From the NCBI RefSeq assembly GCF_000327485.1, contig NC_019943.1, positions 1,426,001 through 1,490,000 of the forward strand: DNA of 64,000 nt, given 5' to 3'. This DNA comes from Methanoregula formicica SMSP (GTDB taxonomy: Archaea > Halobacteriota > Methanomicrobia > Methanomicrobiales > Methanospirillaceae). Shown here piece by piece: positions 15,938-25,624 of this stretch; the stretch's first letter is position 1, and each line of letters starts with the position of its first letter. A program made the position numbers and the translations under genes. The notes under the pieces were generated by a model that saw only the letters and a list, made by a program, of their open reading frames with translations, searched no databases and was not told the origin of the DNA.

Positions 15938-18900
15938 GTGGGAAAAATGCATCACACGATGATAAACAAAAATTCCAATGACGGTTTCACTCATATATGG
16001 ATTAGTATACTTTTTTTCCTCGTTCTCCTCTGTACTGTAGTAACCGTTATCACATCAGCCGGTACCGTGACCCTCATTACCACAAATACCAGTGAGTCGA
16101 ACCAGTGGAATCCAACAATATATGACAATTGGATAGTATGGACTGATAACAGGGACAATACCGATTTTACATCCTATCAAGACATTTACGCTTACAATAT
16201 TAATACGGGTGTAGAAAAGAGGATAACCAATCCGGGTTCATATGCTAATCATCCCTCGATATCCGGCAAACTTGTTGCTTTTGACAATCGGCAAGACGGG
16301 AATACTGACATCTATCTTGCAGATTTGGAATCCGGTTCTGAATGGCGAATAACAGAAGACAGCGCCAGTCAGGAGTTCCCCTCCATCAGCGGACACAGGA
16401 TTGTCTGGCAGGATGACCGGTCAGGTGATTCTGATATTTACATGAACGGTACTTCTCCGGGTCTTGAAAGCCTGCTGACACCAGACGCTGCAACAACAAA
16501 TCAAAAATTTCCGATTATTTCAGGTGAAAAAGTTGTCTGGCAGGATGAGCGCAACAGTAACAGCATTTATATGACGGATATATCATCCGGATCATCTTAT
16601 CTCATCTCACCTGATGGTGTGACATTCGACTTTTCCACAGGATTTCCCGAAATTGCTTTTGATAATGGGATTGTTGTATGGCGAGATCCTCTCAATAAAA
16701 TTGTAAAGAATGATACTCGGCAACTTCCCATGAGTCAAAGTGAAGTGTCCCTTGATTCAACCACGCAAAAATACCCCTCTGTCTCTGGTGACAAGATTAT
16801 TTGGATTGATGATCGTCAATTCCTCGATGATATTTATTTCAATGATCTTCCAGGATCTCCTGATGAGAGGATAACAACTGATGATGATGCAGTCGACCTC
16901 TTGTATGGGTCCCCGAAAATTTTTAACAACAGGATCGTCTGGACAGACAATCGGGACAGTGGGTTCGAAGACGTCTACCTCTACACCATCGACCACGACG
17001 AGCCCTGCCCGGTTGCAGATTTCACGATGTCTTCCCAGAGTGGTGCAATCCCCCATACCATCCAGTTCAATGATACATCAACAGATGCAAAGAACATCAC
17101 GCACTGGAATTATGAGTTCGGGGATGGAAACGTTTCAGTGGACACAACAAAAGCAAACCAATCCTTTATTTACAATGTCCCGGGAACCTATGATGTCCGA
17201 CTCACGGTCAACAATCCCTATTGCCGTAGTGAGACACCTGTTGATAACAAATACAAGGTCAGCGTCGGTGCATCGCCCATCGCGGCATTCACGACAGATG
17301 TTTCAGATGGTTTTGTAGACCTGAAAGTCCGGTTTACCGATTCATCCATCAATGCAGAGACCTGGAACTGGTCCTTTGGGGACGGGACATGGTCCAACAC
17401 AACCGATGTTTCGGAAAAAAATCCGGAAAAAACCTACACGGCTGCCGGGACCTACACGGCGTATCTGTACGTCAACAACACCTGGGGGACCGCATCAGCT
17501 CACAAGACCATCAAAGCTCTTACCGGCGCCAACGTGACCGCGAACACGAGCATTGACGGCTTCGCCTTCACGGAGCCCTTTGGTTCGCAGTTTGTTACCT
17601 TCACGAAAGGAACTGTACCCGATTGCACGATTGCAGGGGACTCACTGGTATGCCATGGAGCGGATCTTGCAGATGATGGCTGGACCAATATCACATTCAC
17701 CTCAAACGATGGTATCGGATTCATGGATCACGGCGCAACCATTTCAGGAAACCTGTCCTCTGTGTCCTTCCAGATAACGGAAATACATCCCGCTGGTTTT
17801 TCCGAAACAACTGGCACCCAAAGCTCCATGAATCATACGATTACCCTTGACACGTACCCGGAAGATGCAACAGTAAATTCTCAGGTATGGGAAGGATACA
17901 CTGATGATGACCTCTTTCTGTTCTCTAAAATCGGGAGAAGTTCCGGTTTTTCCGATATCCTTGGCGTTGCCTACACATTGAAAATTGTAAAAACCGGCAT
18001 TCCTTCTGGCGGGACGGCGAAGATTCGCATGAGCGTCAACGCCACCTGGGTTGACGACCACATGGGGCGATCGCACACATATATCGAGCGGATCTCCGAT
18101 GACCGGTCAACCGGAGAAGTCTTACGGCCACGGTTCCTCTATCACGATCCTGCAACAAATCTTGATTATTTCGAAGCCGAATCCTCCCGGGGCTCGTCAA
18201 CATTCGGTCTTGTCCAGCTCACCGGTTCCGGCAATCCCTTCCAGCTCATCACTCTCACAATCGCAAGCCAGGTGAACGCACCACCACCATCTGGTGGCTC
18301 CGATTCATATGGTAACTCAGGAGCACCATCCGGCAGCGGTAAAGGCCTGTCGGCACAGGCCCCGCAAAAAGCGCCCGAACAAAAAGCTCCCGTTGCTTTC
18401 ATCGACTCAGGTAAGACAGCGCCACTCTACGCAAACCCGGGCGGAGTCATAACGCAGGAGACTACGCTCACGTCCACCGACACGCTGGCATCCGTTGTGC
18501 TTGGCGAGGGCACCATCGCAAAGGACAGCGCCGGAAGCCCGCTCTCCTCAATCAGCATCGCCTCAATCGCCCCGGATGCACTTCCCGCAGCGCCACCATA
18601 CGGCCAGGCAGTCATGATTGACGGGAGGGCCTATGAACTCGGGCCGGATGGGGCGACATTCTCCCCGGGGATTACCGTTACGTTCACCATCCCGCAGGCG
18701 CAGTGGGGAAAAGAGTATTCGCTCATGATGTACGACAAGGCAACCGGCACATGGTCTGAGGTCCCGGGTAGTTTCAATGCAAAAGACGGGACATTCACCG
18801 CCGTGCTGTCGCATTTCTGCTGTGTCGCGCTCTTTGAAAAGACCATTGGGCAGTCGGCGGTCCGGCAGACCACTCAAACCCCGCAACCGGAACCCGCCCG

Positions 18901-19084
18901 GCTTGCGCCAATCGTGACACCTTCTTCCCAGCCACCTCAGAATGCCCTCTCGATTGTATTCAGCATGGCTGAATGGATTTCAGGAGAGGCAGTGCACCGC
19001 AGCAGCTACCTGACCGCCCTTGCGATCATCTGCATTATTGTCCTCTCCATCATGCTCCTGTACCGGCGGCGGAATAATCCCTGA
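15938..19084 (+). CDS. large surface protein: beta-propeller, PKD domains, C-terminal anchor
   Basis: 1048 aa from GTG 15938; ATG 15947 is an equally possible start. Residues 17-42 are a signal peptide or anchor. Residues 55-355 contain repeated IVWTDNRDN / IVWQDDRSGDSDIY units of a TolB-like propeller. Two PKD domains follow (about 358-445 and 447-532; HWNYEFGDGN and TWNWSFGDGT). A Thr/Ser-rich middle and a C-terminal beta domain lead to a membrane helix (about residues 1020-1040) and a basic end YRRRNNP. This is the architecture of methanogen cell-surface or adhesion proteins. The propeller-coding part is richer in A+T than the C-terminal part, suggesting a chimeric origin. Confidence 0.85.
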   Translation: MGKMHHTMINKNSNDGFTHIWISILFFLVLLCTVVTVITSAGTVTLITTNTSESNQWNPTIYDNWIVWTDNRDNTDFTSYQDIYAYNINTGVEKRITNPGSYANHPSISGKLVAFDNRQDGNTDIYLADLESGSEWRITEDSASQEFPSISGHRIVWQDDRSGDSDIYMNGTSPGLESLLTPDAATTNQKFPIISGEKVVWQDERNSNSIYMTDISSGSSYLISPDGVTFDFSTGFPEIAFDNGIVVWRDPLNKIVKNDTRQLPMSQSEVSLDSTTQKYPSVSGDKIIWIDDRQFLDDIYFNDLPGSPDERITTDDDAVDLLYGSPKIFNNRIVWTDNRDSGFEDVYLYTIDHDEPCPVADFTMSSQSGAIPHTIQFNDTSTDAKNITHWNYEFGDGNVSVDTTKANQSFIYNVPGTYDVRLTVNNPYCRSETPVDNKYKVSVGASPIAAFTTDVSDGFVDLKVRFTDSSINAETWNWSFGDGTWSNTTDVSEKNPEKTYTAAGTYTAYLYVNNTWGTASAHKTIKALTGANVTANTSIDGFAFTEPFGSQFVTFTKGTVPDCTIAGDSLVCHGADLADDGWTNITFTSNDGIGFMDHGATISGNLSSVSFQITEIHPAGFSETTGTQSSMNHTITLDTYPEDATVNSQVWEGYTDDDLFLFSKIGRSSGFSDILGVAYTLKIVKTGIPSGGTAKIRMSVNATWVDDHMGRSHTYIERISDDRSTGEVLRPRFLYHDPATNLDYFEAESSRGSSTFGLVQLTGSGNPFQLITLTIASQVNAPPPSGGSDSYGNSGAPSGSGKGLSAQAPQKAPEQKAPVAFIDSGKTAPLYANPGGVITQETTLTSTDTLASVVLGEGTIAKDSAGSPLSSISIASIAPDALPAAPPYGQAVMIDGRAYELGPDGATFSPGITVTFTIPQAQWGKEYSLMMYDKATGTWSEVPGSFNAKDGTFTAVLSHFCCVALFEKTIGQSAVRQTTQTPQPEPARLAPIVTPSSQPPQNALSIVFSMAEWISGEAVHRSSYLTALAIICIIVLSIMLLYRRRNNP

Positions 19085-19104
19085 GAACAGGATCCAGCAG
19101 GCGG

Positions 19105-20601
19105 TTACTGGTACCGGGTTTCTGATACGTCTTTTGCAAGATCGTCCCGGATCTCCCGGAATATTCCCATTGCGATGATGAGGACCGGCGCAATCTCGAT
19201 CCTCCCCAGCCACATGAGGGTGATGAAGAGCCACTTCATGGAGAGCGGGCTCTCCGGGCCGATGAACCCGACTGAGAGGCCGGAGTTACTGAGCGCTGAA
19301 ACGATCTCGAAGACGACCTCGTCCAGCCGGAACGATGTGATGTAGAGATGGAGGGCGATGACCGTGGCAAGGAAGATGGTCAGCACGTAGATAACGATAA
19401 CGAGCAGGTTCTTTGAGACTGCGAGGTTCGAACGCTCAACGGACAGGGTTCTCCCGCCAACCCGGAGGGGGACGAGAACGCGGCTGCTGACAAAGAACCG
19501 CCGGAACCACCATTTCACACCCTCGAAGACAAGCGCGAGCCGGTTGACCTTAATGCCACCGGCAGTGCTGCCCATGGCGCCACCAATGAAGACCATCATG
19601 GCAAGGATCGCAAGCGGGACGGTTGCCCAGTGGTGCAGGCTGGTGTTCTGGAGACCGCAGGTGGTCAGGCCTGAGACTGCGGTGAAGGTCCCCTGACGGA
19701 CTGCCGAGAGGGGCGAGAGGTTGCTGAAGATAGAGAGATCGAGTGATATGAGTGCTGCCCCGATAACCGCAATCAGCAGGAGGATCCGGACGGTCTGGTC
19801 GCGGAAGATTCCCATGACCTTGCCATGGTACAGGAAGAGGAAGACCTTGAACGGGATGGAACCGGCAAACATCACGGGTATCAGGACTGCTTCGAGGGCC
19901 GCGTTGTTGTAGTACGCAAGACCTGTATCGTGGAGGGTGAACCCGCCGGTCGCGATGGTTGTCATAACGAGGTTTAAGGAGTCCCAGAGCGGGATTCCTG
20001 TCAGCATCACAAGACCCGTGAAGCCGAAGGTGAGGACGAGGTAGATCATCCAGAGCCTTCTGCTTGAAGAAGTTGTGGCAGAGACCAGTGCGTCTTCCCG
20101 GCCCTCTGCCCGGTACATCCGGAACAGGGAGACACGCGTCTTCGTGCGCAGGGAGATCCCAAACACGATGACACCGATGCCGCCCACCCACTGCATGAAC
20201 GAACGCCAGAAGAGGAGCGTGTCCGGTGTCTGGTCAAGGGACGGGATCATCGAGAAGGCTGTACCGGTCCAGCCGGCCATGGCCTCGAAAACAGCATCCG
20301 TGTAGGACATGCCAAGGCCGAAGACGAACGGGAGTGCCCCTACAAAGGCGATGGCAAGCCAGGAGAGGGCAACCGCCGAGAGCGTTGCGGAGAGCGAGGG
20401 TTCTATGTCCTCGTGGGGGATATGGGATATCAAAAATCCGGTGGCAAGGAACACGAACGGGGCTGTTGCCATGGGGAGCAGGAGATCCCATTCGCCAAAG
20501 ATCACAAGGATGAGAAACGGCAGGAGGGATACGATGCCTAGGAACTCGAAGATGAGTCCCATATCGTGCGCGATCATGGCAAGGTGCCGGGTCCGCTTCA
20601 T
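19105..20601 (-). CDS. trkH: Trk-type K+ transport subunit TrkH
   Basis: 498 aa integral membrane protein. The four pore-loop regions of the TrkH/KtrB family are seen as AGWTGTAFSM, TIATGGFTLHD, SGLTTCGLQN and ALSNSGLSVG, between paired hydrophobic helices. It moves K+ across the cytoplasmic membrane and normally needs a cytosolic TrkA gating ring, which is not in this window. It is divergent from the AI-2E-family gene, and the Kup transporter lies 1.3 kb away. Confidence 0.93.
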   Translation of the reverse strand: MKRTRHLAMIAHDMGLIFEFLGIVSLLPFLILVIFGEWDLLLPMATAPFVFLATGFLISHIPHEDIEPSLSATLSAVALSWLAIAFVGALPFVFGLGMSYTDAVFEAMAGWTGTAFSMIPSLDQTPDTLLFWRSFMQWVGGIGVIVFGISLRTKTRVSLFRMYRAEGREDALVSATTSSSRRLWMIYLVLTFGFTGLVMLTGIPLWDSLNLVMTTIATGGFTLHDTGLAYYNNAALEAVLIPVMFAGSIPFKVFLFLYHGKVMGIFRDQTVRILLLIAVIGAALISLDLSIFSNLSPLSAVRQGTFTAVSGLTTCGLQNTSLHHWATVPLAILAMMVFIGGAMGSTAGGIKVNRLALVFEGVKWWFRRFFVSSRVLVPLRVGGRTLSVERSNLAVSKNLLVIVIYVLTIFLATVIALHLYITSFRLDEVVFEIVSALSNSGLSVGFIGPESPLSMKWLFITLMWLGRIEIAPVLIIAMGIFREIRDDLAKDVSETRYQ

Positions 20602-20723
20602 CTGCTCTCCCAGCTGATTGGCACGGTAATATTGTTATGGGTATCGTTCCGGTGACCGCCACGCGGGCTGCCTGAGCACAATCATGCTTTTAATGCCCGG
20701 CCCCGAACAATAACTAACCGTCC

Positions 20724-21755
20724 ATGTCCCTCATCAAAAATGAGCAGTTCCCGTTCATCCTCATGGTCATCCTGACCGTTGCCGCTATCATCCTTTTCTG
20801 GCCGGTCATGGACATGGTACTGCTCGGGGCATCGCTGGCCATTGTCCTCATGCCGGTCTTCCAAAGGCTCTTACACCACATCCGCCCGGTACTCTCGGCG
20901 GCCCTCATAACAATCGCGACATTCTGTGGGTTTGCTGCGGTGATCGGGTTCACCCTGTATGTCTTCTCGTCCTATGCCGGAACCCTGACCGGCATGTTCT
21001 TCGCGATAGCTGACTGGATCAATAACCCGGCAACCAGTTTTGCGGCCTTTGGCATCCCGCTCAACAAGGCTGGGATCATCAGCCTGCTGAACACTGGCAG
21101 GATCATGTTCACGGGCTACGAGGAAACGTTGATCGCAAACCTGAGTTACATCCTGTTCAAGGCGTTCATCTTCTTCTTCACGCTCTTTGTCCTCCTCCTC
21201 CATGGCGAGGAACTGAAACGGCGGATCATGGAGCATATGCCTGATTCCCTGAATTCGTACGTGACCCGGCTCTCCGACGTGACGGTCGATACCCTGTACG
21301 CAATCTATGTTGTCCAGGTTGCCATCGCGGTGCTCACCTTTTTCATCGCACTTCCGGTCTTCTGGCTGCTCGGGTACGGGGATGTCATCTTCTACGCGTT
21401 CTTTGCCGCATTCTGCGAGCTCATCCCGATTCTCGGGTCATCGATCGCGTTCCTCCTCATCGGCACGTACGCGCTGGTCATCGGGGATATCCGGGGCGTC
21501 CTGATCCTCTTCTTCCTCGGCTACATCGTTGTCTCCTGCATGCCCGAGATTTTGATCCGGCCGGTACTTGTCGGCCGCCGGGTCAGGATCCGCCCGGTCA
21601 TCATGTTCATCGGGATCGTGGGGGGGCTCCTGACCATGGGTCTGGCCGGTTTCGTTCTTGGCCCGGTCATTGTCGTCCTCCTCATTACGAGCTACCGGAT
21701 GTACGTGCAGGACAAGAAAGAGCAGGGCGCAAAGGATGTGCCCGGGGAATCGTGA
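20724..21755 (+). CDS. AI-2E family transporter (PerM-like)
   Basis: 343 aa with about eight hydrophobic segments: two at the N-terminus (residues 9-45), one near 60-80, and a dense group from 150 to 330. The motif FWLLGYGDVIFYAFFAAFCELIPILGSSIA fits the PF01594 family (key residues near 228-248). Members export AI-2 in some bacteria or act as Na+/H+ or unknown transporters; the substrate here is unknown. It sits between TrkH and Kup, so an ion- or osmo-related role is possible. Confidence 0.87.
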   Translation: MSLIKNEQFPFILMVILTVAAIILFWPVMDMVLLGASLAIVLMPVFQRLLHHIRPVLSAALITIATFCGFAAVIGFTLYVFSSYAGTLTGMFFAIADWINNPATSFAAFGIPLNKAGIISLLNTGRIMFTGYEETLIANLSYILFKAFIFFFTLFVLLLHGEELKRRIMEHMPDSLNSYVTRLSDVTVDTLYAIYVVQVAIAVLTFFIALPVFWLLGYGDVIFYAFFAAFCELIPILGSSIAFLLIGTYALVIGDIRGVLILFFLGYIVVSCMPEILIRPVLVGRRVRIRPVIMFIGIVGGLLTMGLAGFVLGPVIVVLLITSYRMYVQDKKEQGAKDVPGES

Positions 21756-21872
21756 AGAACGGCATCCATGCGATTGAAGGCTTTCCTGAAATACGGGAAC
21801 CTGGACCAGGATCCCCATAGTTCCCTTAAAAGAGAAAGGATTATCCCTGAACCTGATGAGACGTATTGAAGC

Positions 21873-23687
21873 ATGTCCGGGGACTCTTTTGCCATGCCCG
21901 ATATCGTCAAATCGATGGGGCTGGTATTCGGTGATATCGGCACAAGCCCGATCTATGCCCTGACCGCGATCTTCCTCTTAATTCCCCCGACCCCGGAGAA
22001 CGTGATGGGGATCCTCTCCCTGATCATCTGGACACTCACCATCCTTGTCACGGTCGAATACACCTACCTTGCCATGCACCTCGGGAAGAAAGGCGAGGGC
22101 GGCACGATCGTGCTGAAGGAGACGCTCCTCCCGCTCCTGAAGTCCGGCAACCAGGTGGCATTTGTGACCCTTCTTGCCATCATCGGGATCTCGCTTTTTA
22201 TCGGGGACGGCGTCATCACGCCGGCCATCAGCATTCTCTCCGCGGTCGAGGGCATCCTGTTGATCCCGGGCTTTGAGGCAACACCCCAGACCTGGCTGAT
22301 GATCATTGCCGGTGTCATCGCCATCTGTCTCTTCTCGTTCCAGTCCCGGGGCACCGAGAGGGTTGCCTGGACATTCGGCCCGGTGATGCTTCTCTGGTTC
22401 ATCGCCCTTGCCGGCTTTGGCCTCATGGCACTCATCTCTTCCCCGTCTGTCCTTCTCGCATTAAATCCGCTCCTGGGAATCAGTTACGTTTTGAACCACG
22501 GTCTTGAAGGATTCCTCATTCTCTCCTCGGTCATTCTCTGTGCAACCGGAAGCGAGGCCTTGTTTGCCGATATGGGCCACCTTGGCCGGGAACCGATCAT
22601 CAGGGCATGGTACTTCGTCTTCATCGCCCTTGCCCTGAACTACCTGGGGCAGGGTGCGTTTGCCATGACCCATCCGGAAGCAAAGAATATCCTCTTCGAG
22701 ATGGTGTTTGCGAACCTGCAGATCGTGTACATCCCGTTTCTGATCCTCAGTATCGCAGCAACGGTCATCGCATCCCAGGCCATGATCTCCGGAATCTTCT
22801 CTATCGTGTACCAGGGCATCACCACCCGCATCATGCCGCTGCTCCGGATCGAATACACCTCACCCCAGCTCAGGTCGCAGATCTATATTGATGTCATGAA
22901 CTGGATGCTCCTCTTTGCGGTCCTTTTCGTTATCCTCATCTTCCGGAGTTCCAACAACCTGACGCTCGCTTATGGTCTTGCCGTTGCCGGGGACATGGCG
23001 ATCACCGGTATCCTCATCACGATGATTATGTTCCACCGGGGAGAGATTATCAGGACGCTCCTTGCAGCAGGTATCCTGATGATCAATTTCGCCTTCCTTG
23101 TCGCCACCTTCCACAAGATTCCCTATGGCGGGTACATCTCCCTCCTGATTGCCGTCATCCCGTTCTGCGTCATCATGATCTATGTCAACGGCCAGAAGCG
23201 GCTCGCGGATGCCCTCTCACCGGTGCCGCTGGATGAGTTCCTGCCAAAATTTACCCAGACTTATAAAACAGTCAACCGGATCTCCGGGTCAGCACTCTTC
23301 TTTGCGAGGGACTTCCGCAAGCTCCCCCAGTACATCCCCCGGATCATGTTCACGAACAACATCGTATATGATGACAATATTATCATCTCCATCATTCGTA
23401 CAGAACAGCCCTTCGGCGTCACCTGGGGATTCACCCGGGAACTGACACCGGGGCTCTCCATCTTCGAGATCTATCTCGGGTACATGGAGATTGCAGATAT
23501 CGGCCATATCTTAAAAGAGGCGGAGATCGACGAGAAGACGATCTTCTACGGCATGGAAGACATTGTCACCGTCCACGTTGTCTGGCGGATATTTGCGATC
23601 CTCAAGAAACTCTCCCCGTCCATGGTCCAGTTCTACAAGCTCCCTTCAGACCGGATCCATGGTGTCGTGACACGCGTGGAGATGTAA
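21873..23687 (+). CDS. kup: Kup-family potassium transporter
   Basis: 604 aa. GLVFGDIGTSPIYAL (residues 16-30), GEGGTIVLKE, and IGDGVITPAISILSAVEG (about 110-127) are Kup/HAK/KT signatures. About twelve membrane segments fill residues 12-440, followed by a cytosolic C-terminal domain of some 160 residues. It is a K+:H+ symporter used at low pH or low K+, fitting an acid-tolerant peatland-type methanogen (inference). It is 117 bases downstream of the AI-2E-family gene with no strong terminator between. Confidence 0.94.
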   Translation: MSGDSFAMPDIVKSMGLVFGDIGTSPIYALTAIFLLIPPTPENVMGILSLIIWTLTILVTVEYTYLAMHLGKKGEGGTIVLKETLLPLLKSGNQVAFVTLLAIIGISLFIGDGVITPAISILSAVEGILLIPGFEATPQTWLMIIAGVIAICLFSFQSRGTERVAWTFGPVMLLWFIALAGFGLMALISSPSVLLALNPLLGISYVLNHGLEGFLILSSVILCATGSEALFADMGHLGREPIIRAWYFVFIALALNYLGQGAFAMTHPEAKNILFEMVFANLQIVYIPFLILSIAATVIASQAMISGIFSIVYQGITTRIMPLLRIEYTSPQLRSQIYIDVMNWMLLFAVLFVILIFRSSNNLTLAYGLAVAGDMAITGILITMIMFHRGEIIRTLLAAGILMINFAFLVATFHKIPYGGYISLLIAVIPFCVIMIYVNGQKRLADALSPVPLDEFLPKFTQTYKTVNRISGSALFFARDFRKLPQYIPRIMFTNNIVYDDNIIISIIRTEQPFGVTWGFTRELTPGLSIFEIYLGYMEIADIGHILKEAEIDEKTIFYGMEDIVTVHVVWRIFAILKKLSPSMVQFYKLPSDRIHGVVTRVEM

Positions 23688-23841
23688 AAACGATAGTCCG
23701 ATTGAGGTACTATGGCATTTTTTTCATCTGCCCTTACATGGTATTAGATGACTGTCGAAGATGACTGTCGATCGATTCCTGCCTGATTTCTCTTTGGCAT
23801 TCGGCACACAATAATATGGTTTCCCTTCCCAGTGTACGTGG

Positions 23842-23903
23842 GCGTGGATATCCGAGTCTGGTCAAAGGAGCGGGATTTAGGGTCAGATGAGAAACTTCAC
23901 GCA
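23842..23903 (+). pseudogene. broken tRNA-Leu(UAG) copy
   Basis: The 62-base segment has a complete acceptor stem (GCGTGGA pairing with TTCACGC, one G-U), a D-arm closed by TCC/GGA and an anticodon loop TTTAGGG. The 3' half of the anticodon stem, the variable loop and the T-arm are missing, a loss of roughly 24 bases. It cannot fold as a tRNA. It differs enough from the intact tRNA-Leu 29 bases downstream to be a separate ancestral gene and not a recent partial duplication. Confidence 0.7.
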
Positions 23904-23932
23904 AAACCCGTAAAATACAGAAAATTAAACAC

Positions 23933-24017
23933 GCGAGGATCGCCGAGCCAGGTCAAAGGCGATGGATTTAGGGTCCATTCCCGCAGGGGTTCGCCGGTTC
24001 GAATCCGGCTCCTCGCA
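23933..24017 (+). tRNA. tRNA-Leu (anticodon UAG)
   Basis: 85 bases including the discriminator A. The acceptor GCGAGGA pairs with TCCTCGC (24010-24016). The D-stem is GCC/GGC with GG in the loop. The anticodon stem ATGGA/TCCAT encloses TTTAGGG, giving anticodon TAG at 23969-23971. The 14-base variable arm has stem CCC/GGG, as expected of tRNA-Leu. The T-arm is GCCGG-TTCGAAT-CCGGC. No CCA is encoded and no intron is seen. A T-run follows at 24019. Confidence 0.95.
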
Positions 24018-24195
24018 TTTTTTTGGAGCGTCACCCGACAGGACATAGGCCTGAAGGTGGTTCAGGTCCAGAACTTTTTCTATGAGGTCTGACATGAGCA
24101 GGAGGTTCAAAAAAAAGGTGATAAAGAAAAGTCGAAATATCCGAGAGGGCGAATAAGGTCGTGTCTTGGCCTTTCACCCGGCAAGGATTGCAGTA

Positions 24196-24369
24196 TCAAG
24201 ACGCTTCGAACGTGATCCCTTGGTCACCAGGATATGGGTTCCGGTGATCAAATTCCCCCTCCCAGATTTCATCAGGAATTCCATCTGGGAATGCCTCGCA
24301 CCGAGGGGGATCAATAATTGTTGTGAAGTGCTTGCACTTGATACATTGTGGGGCGTCCATTGTCGTCAT
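24196..24369 (-). CDS. phage-type small Cys-containing protein, 57 aa
   Basis: 57 aa from ATG 24369, overlapping the upstream gene by ATGA. The sequence has a CIKCKHF zinc-knuckle-like start, a Cys at residue 24, and the segment FPDGIPDEIWEGEFDH followed by NPYPGDQG. Short proteins with this FPDGIP...W...DHRxPYPGD pattern are, to my knowledge, encoded next to SPP1 gp7-type phage head-morphogenesis genes. Together with the upstream gene it marks a prophage remnant. Confidence 0.65.
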   Translation of the reverse strand: MTTMDAPQCIKCKHFTTIIDPPRCEAFPDGIPDEIWEGEFDHRNPYPGDQGITFEAS

Positions 24370-24740
24370 TTTTTCTTAAACTCCTTGATTTTTTGTTCCA
24401 TCATGCGACCAATATCTTTGGCGATCGGGCGCGGATTCGGGTTATTGAGATACTCTGACCAGGCTTCAGCAATGAACTCCTTTTTGTTTTTCATTGCATA
24501 GACCGATAGTGCCTCCTTTGCTTTATCCTGACCCTGTTTGCATAGTGTTTTGTATCGGTCTATTACTTCATCCATGTCACTAAACCCATAGAGATCGTCG
24601 AGGGCATGTCCGAACTCATGATCTACCAGGGATTTGATCGTGTTACACCCCTTGGGATGGAATCCGATATCGATATTCCGCTGCAGCGTTGCTTTAAGCT
24701 TCTCCGGGTCGGTCCCCCCGCATTTTTTTGGAATACCCAT
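24366..24740 (-). CDS. fragment of a phage head-region protein with HExxH-like motif
   Basis: 124 aa. Residues around 40-48 read DHEFGHALD, a zinc-metallopeptidase-like HExxH motif, followed by YAMKNKKEFIAEAWSEYLNNPNPRP. This matches the C-terminal domain found on SPP1 gp7-like minor head proteins of phages. The large N-terminal head-morphogenesis domain is absent, so this is a truncated or minimal version. It lies 350 bases beyond tRNA-Leu, a usual phage integration target. No integrase, capsid or terminase gene is present. Confidence 0.65.
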   Translation of the reverse strand: MGIPKKCGGTDPEKLKATLQRNIDIGFHPKGCNTIKSLVDHEFGHALDDLYGFSDMDEVIDRYKTLCKQGQDKAKEALSVYAMKNKKEFIAEAWSEYLNNPNPRPIAKDIGRMMEQKIKEFKKK

Positions 24741-24834
24741 TGCTCCGCATTGTTTTATAAATGGATTGCTGTCCGATCAATCCTGAACAGATTTCCCGTT
24801 TTAGCACAGAATGTGGCTTGAGCGGTTTTTAACC

Positions 24835-25359
24835 TCATATCACATATTCTTTGGGTTTATCAGAGACAGGTTCGTTCTTATGAGTGTCCGTAATGTCCGT
24901 GCGATAGACCAATGCCCCGACAAGGAATATGACAGGAACGCCGATGGGAACGACAAAACCTGCCGGACCATTAAGGAAGATACCGTACTGGAGAATGTCA
25001 GAAAGCAGAAAAAGGCACCCGCTGAATATGGTAAGAAGAGCGGAAGTTTTTACCCGCTTTGCCCTGTTTTCCATATGTGCGATGAAAAGCAGCACGGTTG
25101 CCATGATAATGATACAGGTTGCTGCAAATGCAATCGCCGCAGAAATCGCACTCTTTCCGGTAAGGATTCCGTTCTGGACATACAGGATGTCTTTGGAAAA
25201 CACAATAAGGTTGTTTCCGAGATAGGTCTGCTGGTAACGGAAAAGGATCCATTGGATACCGGCACCAAGCCACTCCCCGATGATATAGATATTAACCGGG
25301 AGAAGAAAGAGGCTGCACTGGACAATCAATGGGAAACTGAGTCGCGGCTGCTTATCCAT
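24835..25359 (-). CDS. hypothetical four-helix membrane protein
   Basis: 174 aa from ATG 25359, preceded by AAAGGA about 9 bases upstream; a TTG at 25380 is less likely. Hydrophobic segments lie near residues 8-28, 66-95, 103-122 and 128-147, with short polar loops and a charged C-terminal tail. I do not recognise a family. The gene is isolated, with A+T-rich flanks on both sides. Confidence 0.6.
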   Translation of the reverse strand: MDKQPRLSFPLIVQCSLFLLPVNIYIIGEWLGAGIQWILFRYQQTYLGNNLIVFSKDILYVQNGILTGKSAISAAIAFAATCIIIMATVLLFIAHMENRAKRVKTSALLTIFSGCLFLLSDILQYGIFLNGPAGFVVPIGVPVIFLVGALVYRTDITDTHKNEPVSDKPKEYVI

Positions 25360-25624
25360 GATAATTGTCCTTTCTGACAAGTATAGAAATGATATGTATT
25401 ACATATTGAGAGATGTGTTCATCGCTTGCTGAAACGGCCTGAATTGAAGGATTACATAGAGAATTGTTGGTGTTTTTACCTGATAAATTGGAAGTTCGTA
25501 CGGTGCTATTAACAAAATTACCGAAAAAATTCGTACAATATCCACAATATATCATTTGAGTATAACTCATAGGTGAGAACAAATATTCTTAACAACCCAA
25601 AAGGGCGAAAAAAAAGATAGGGAG

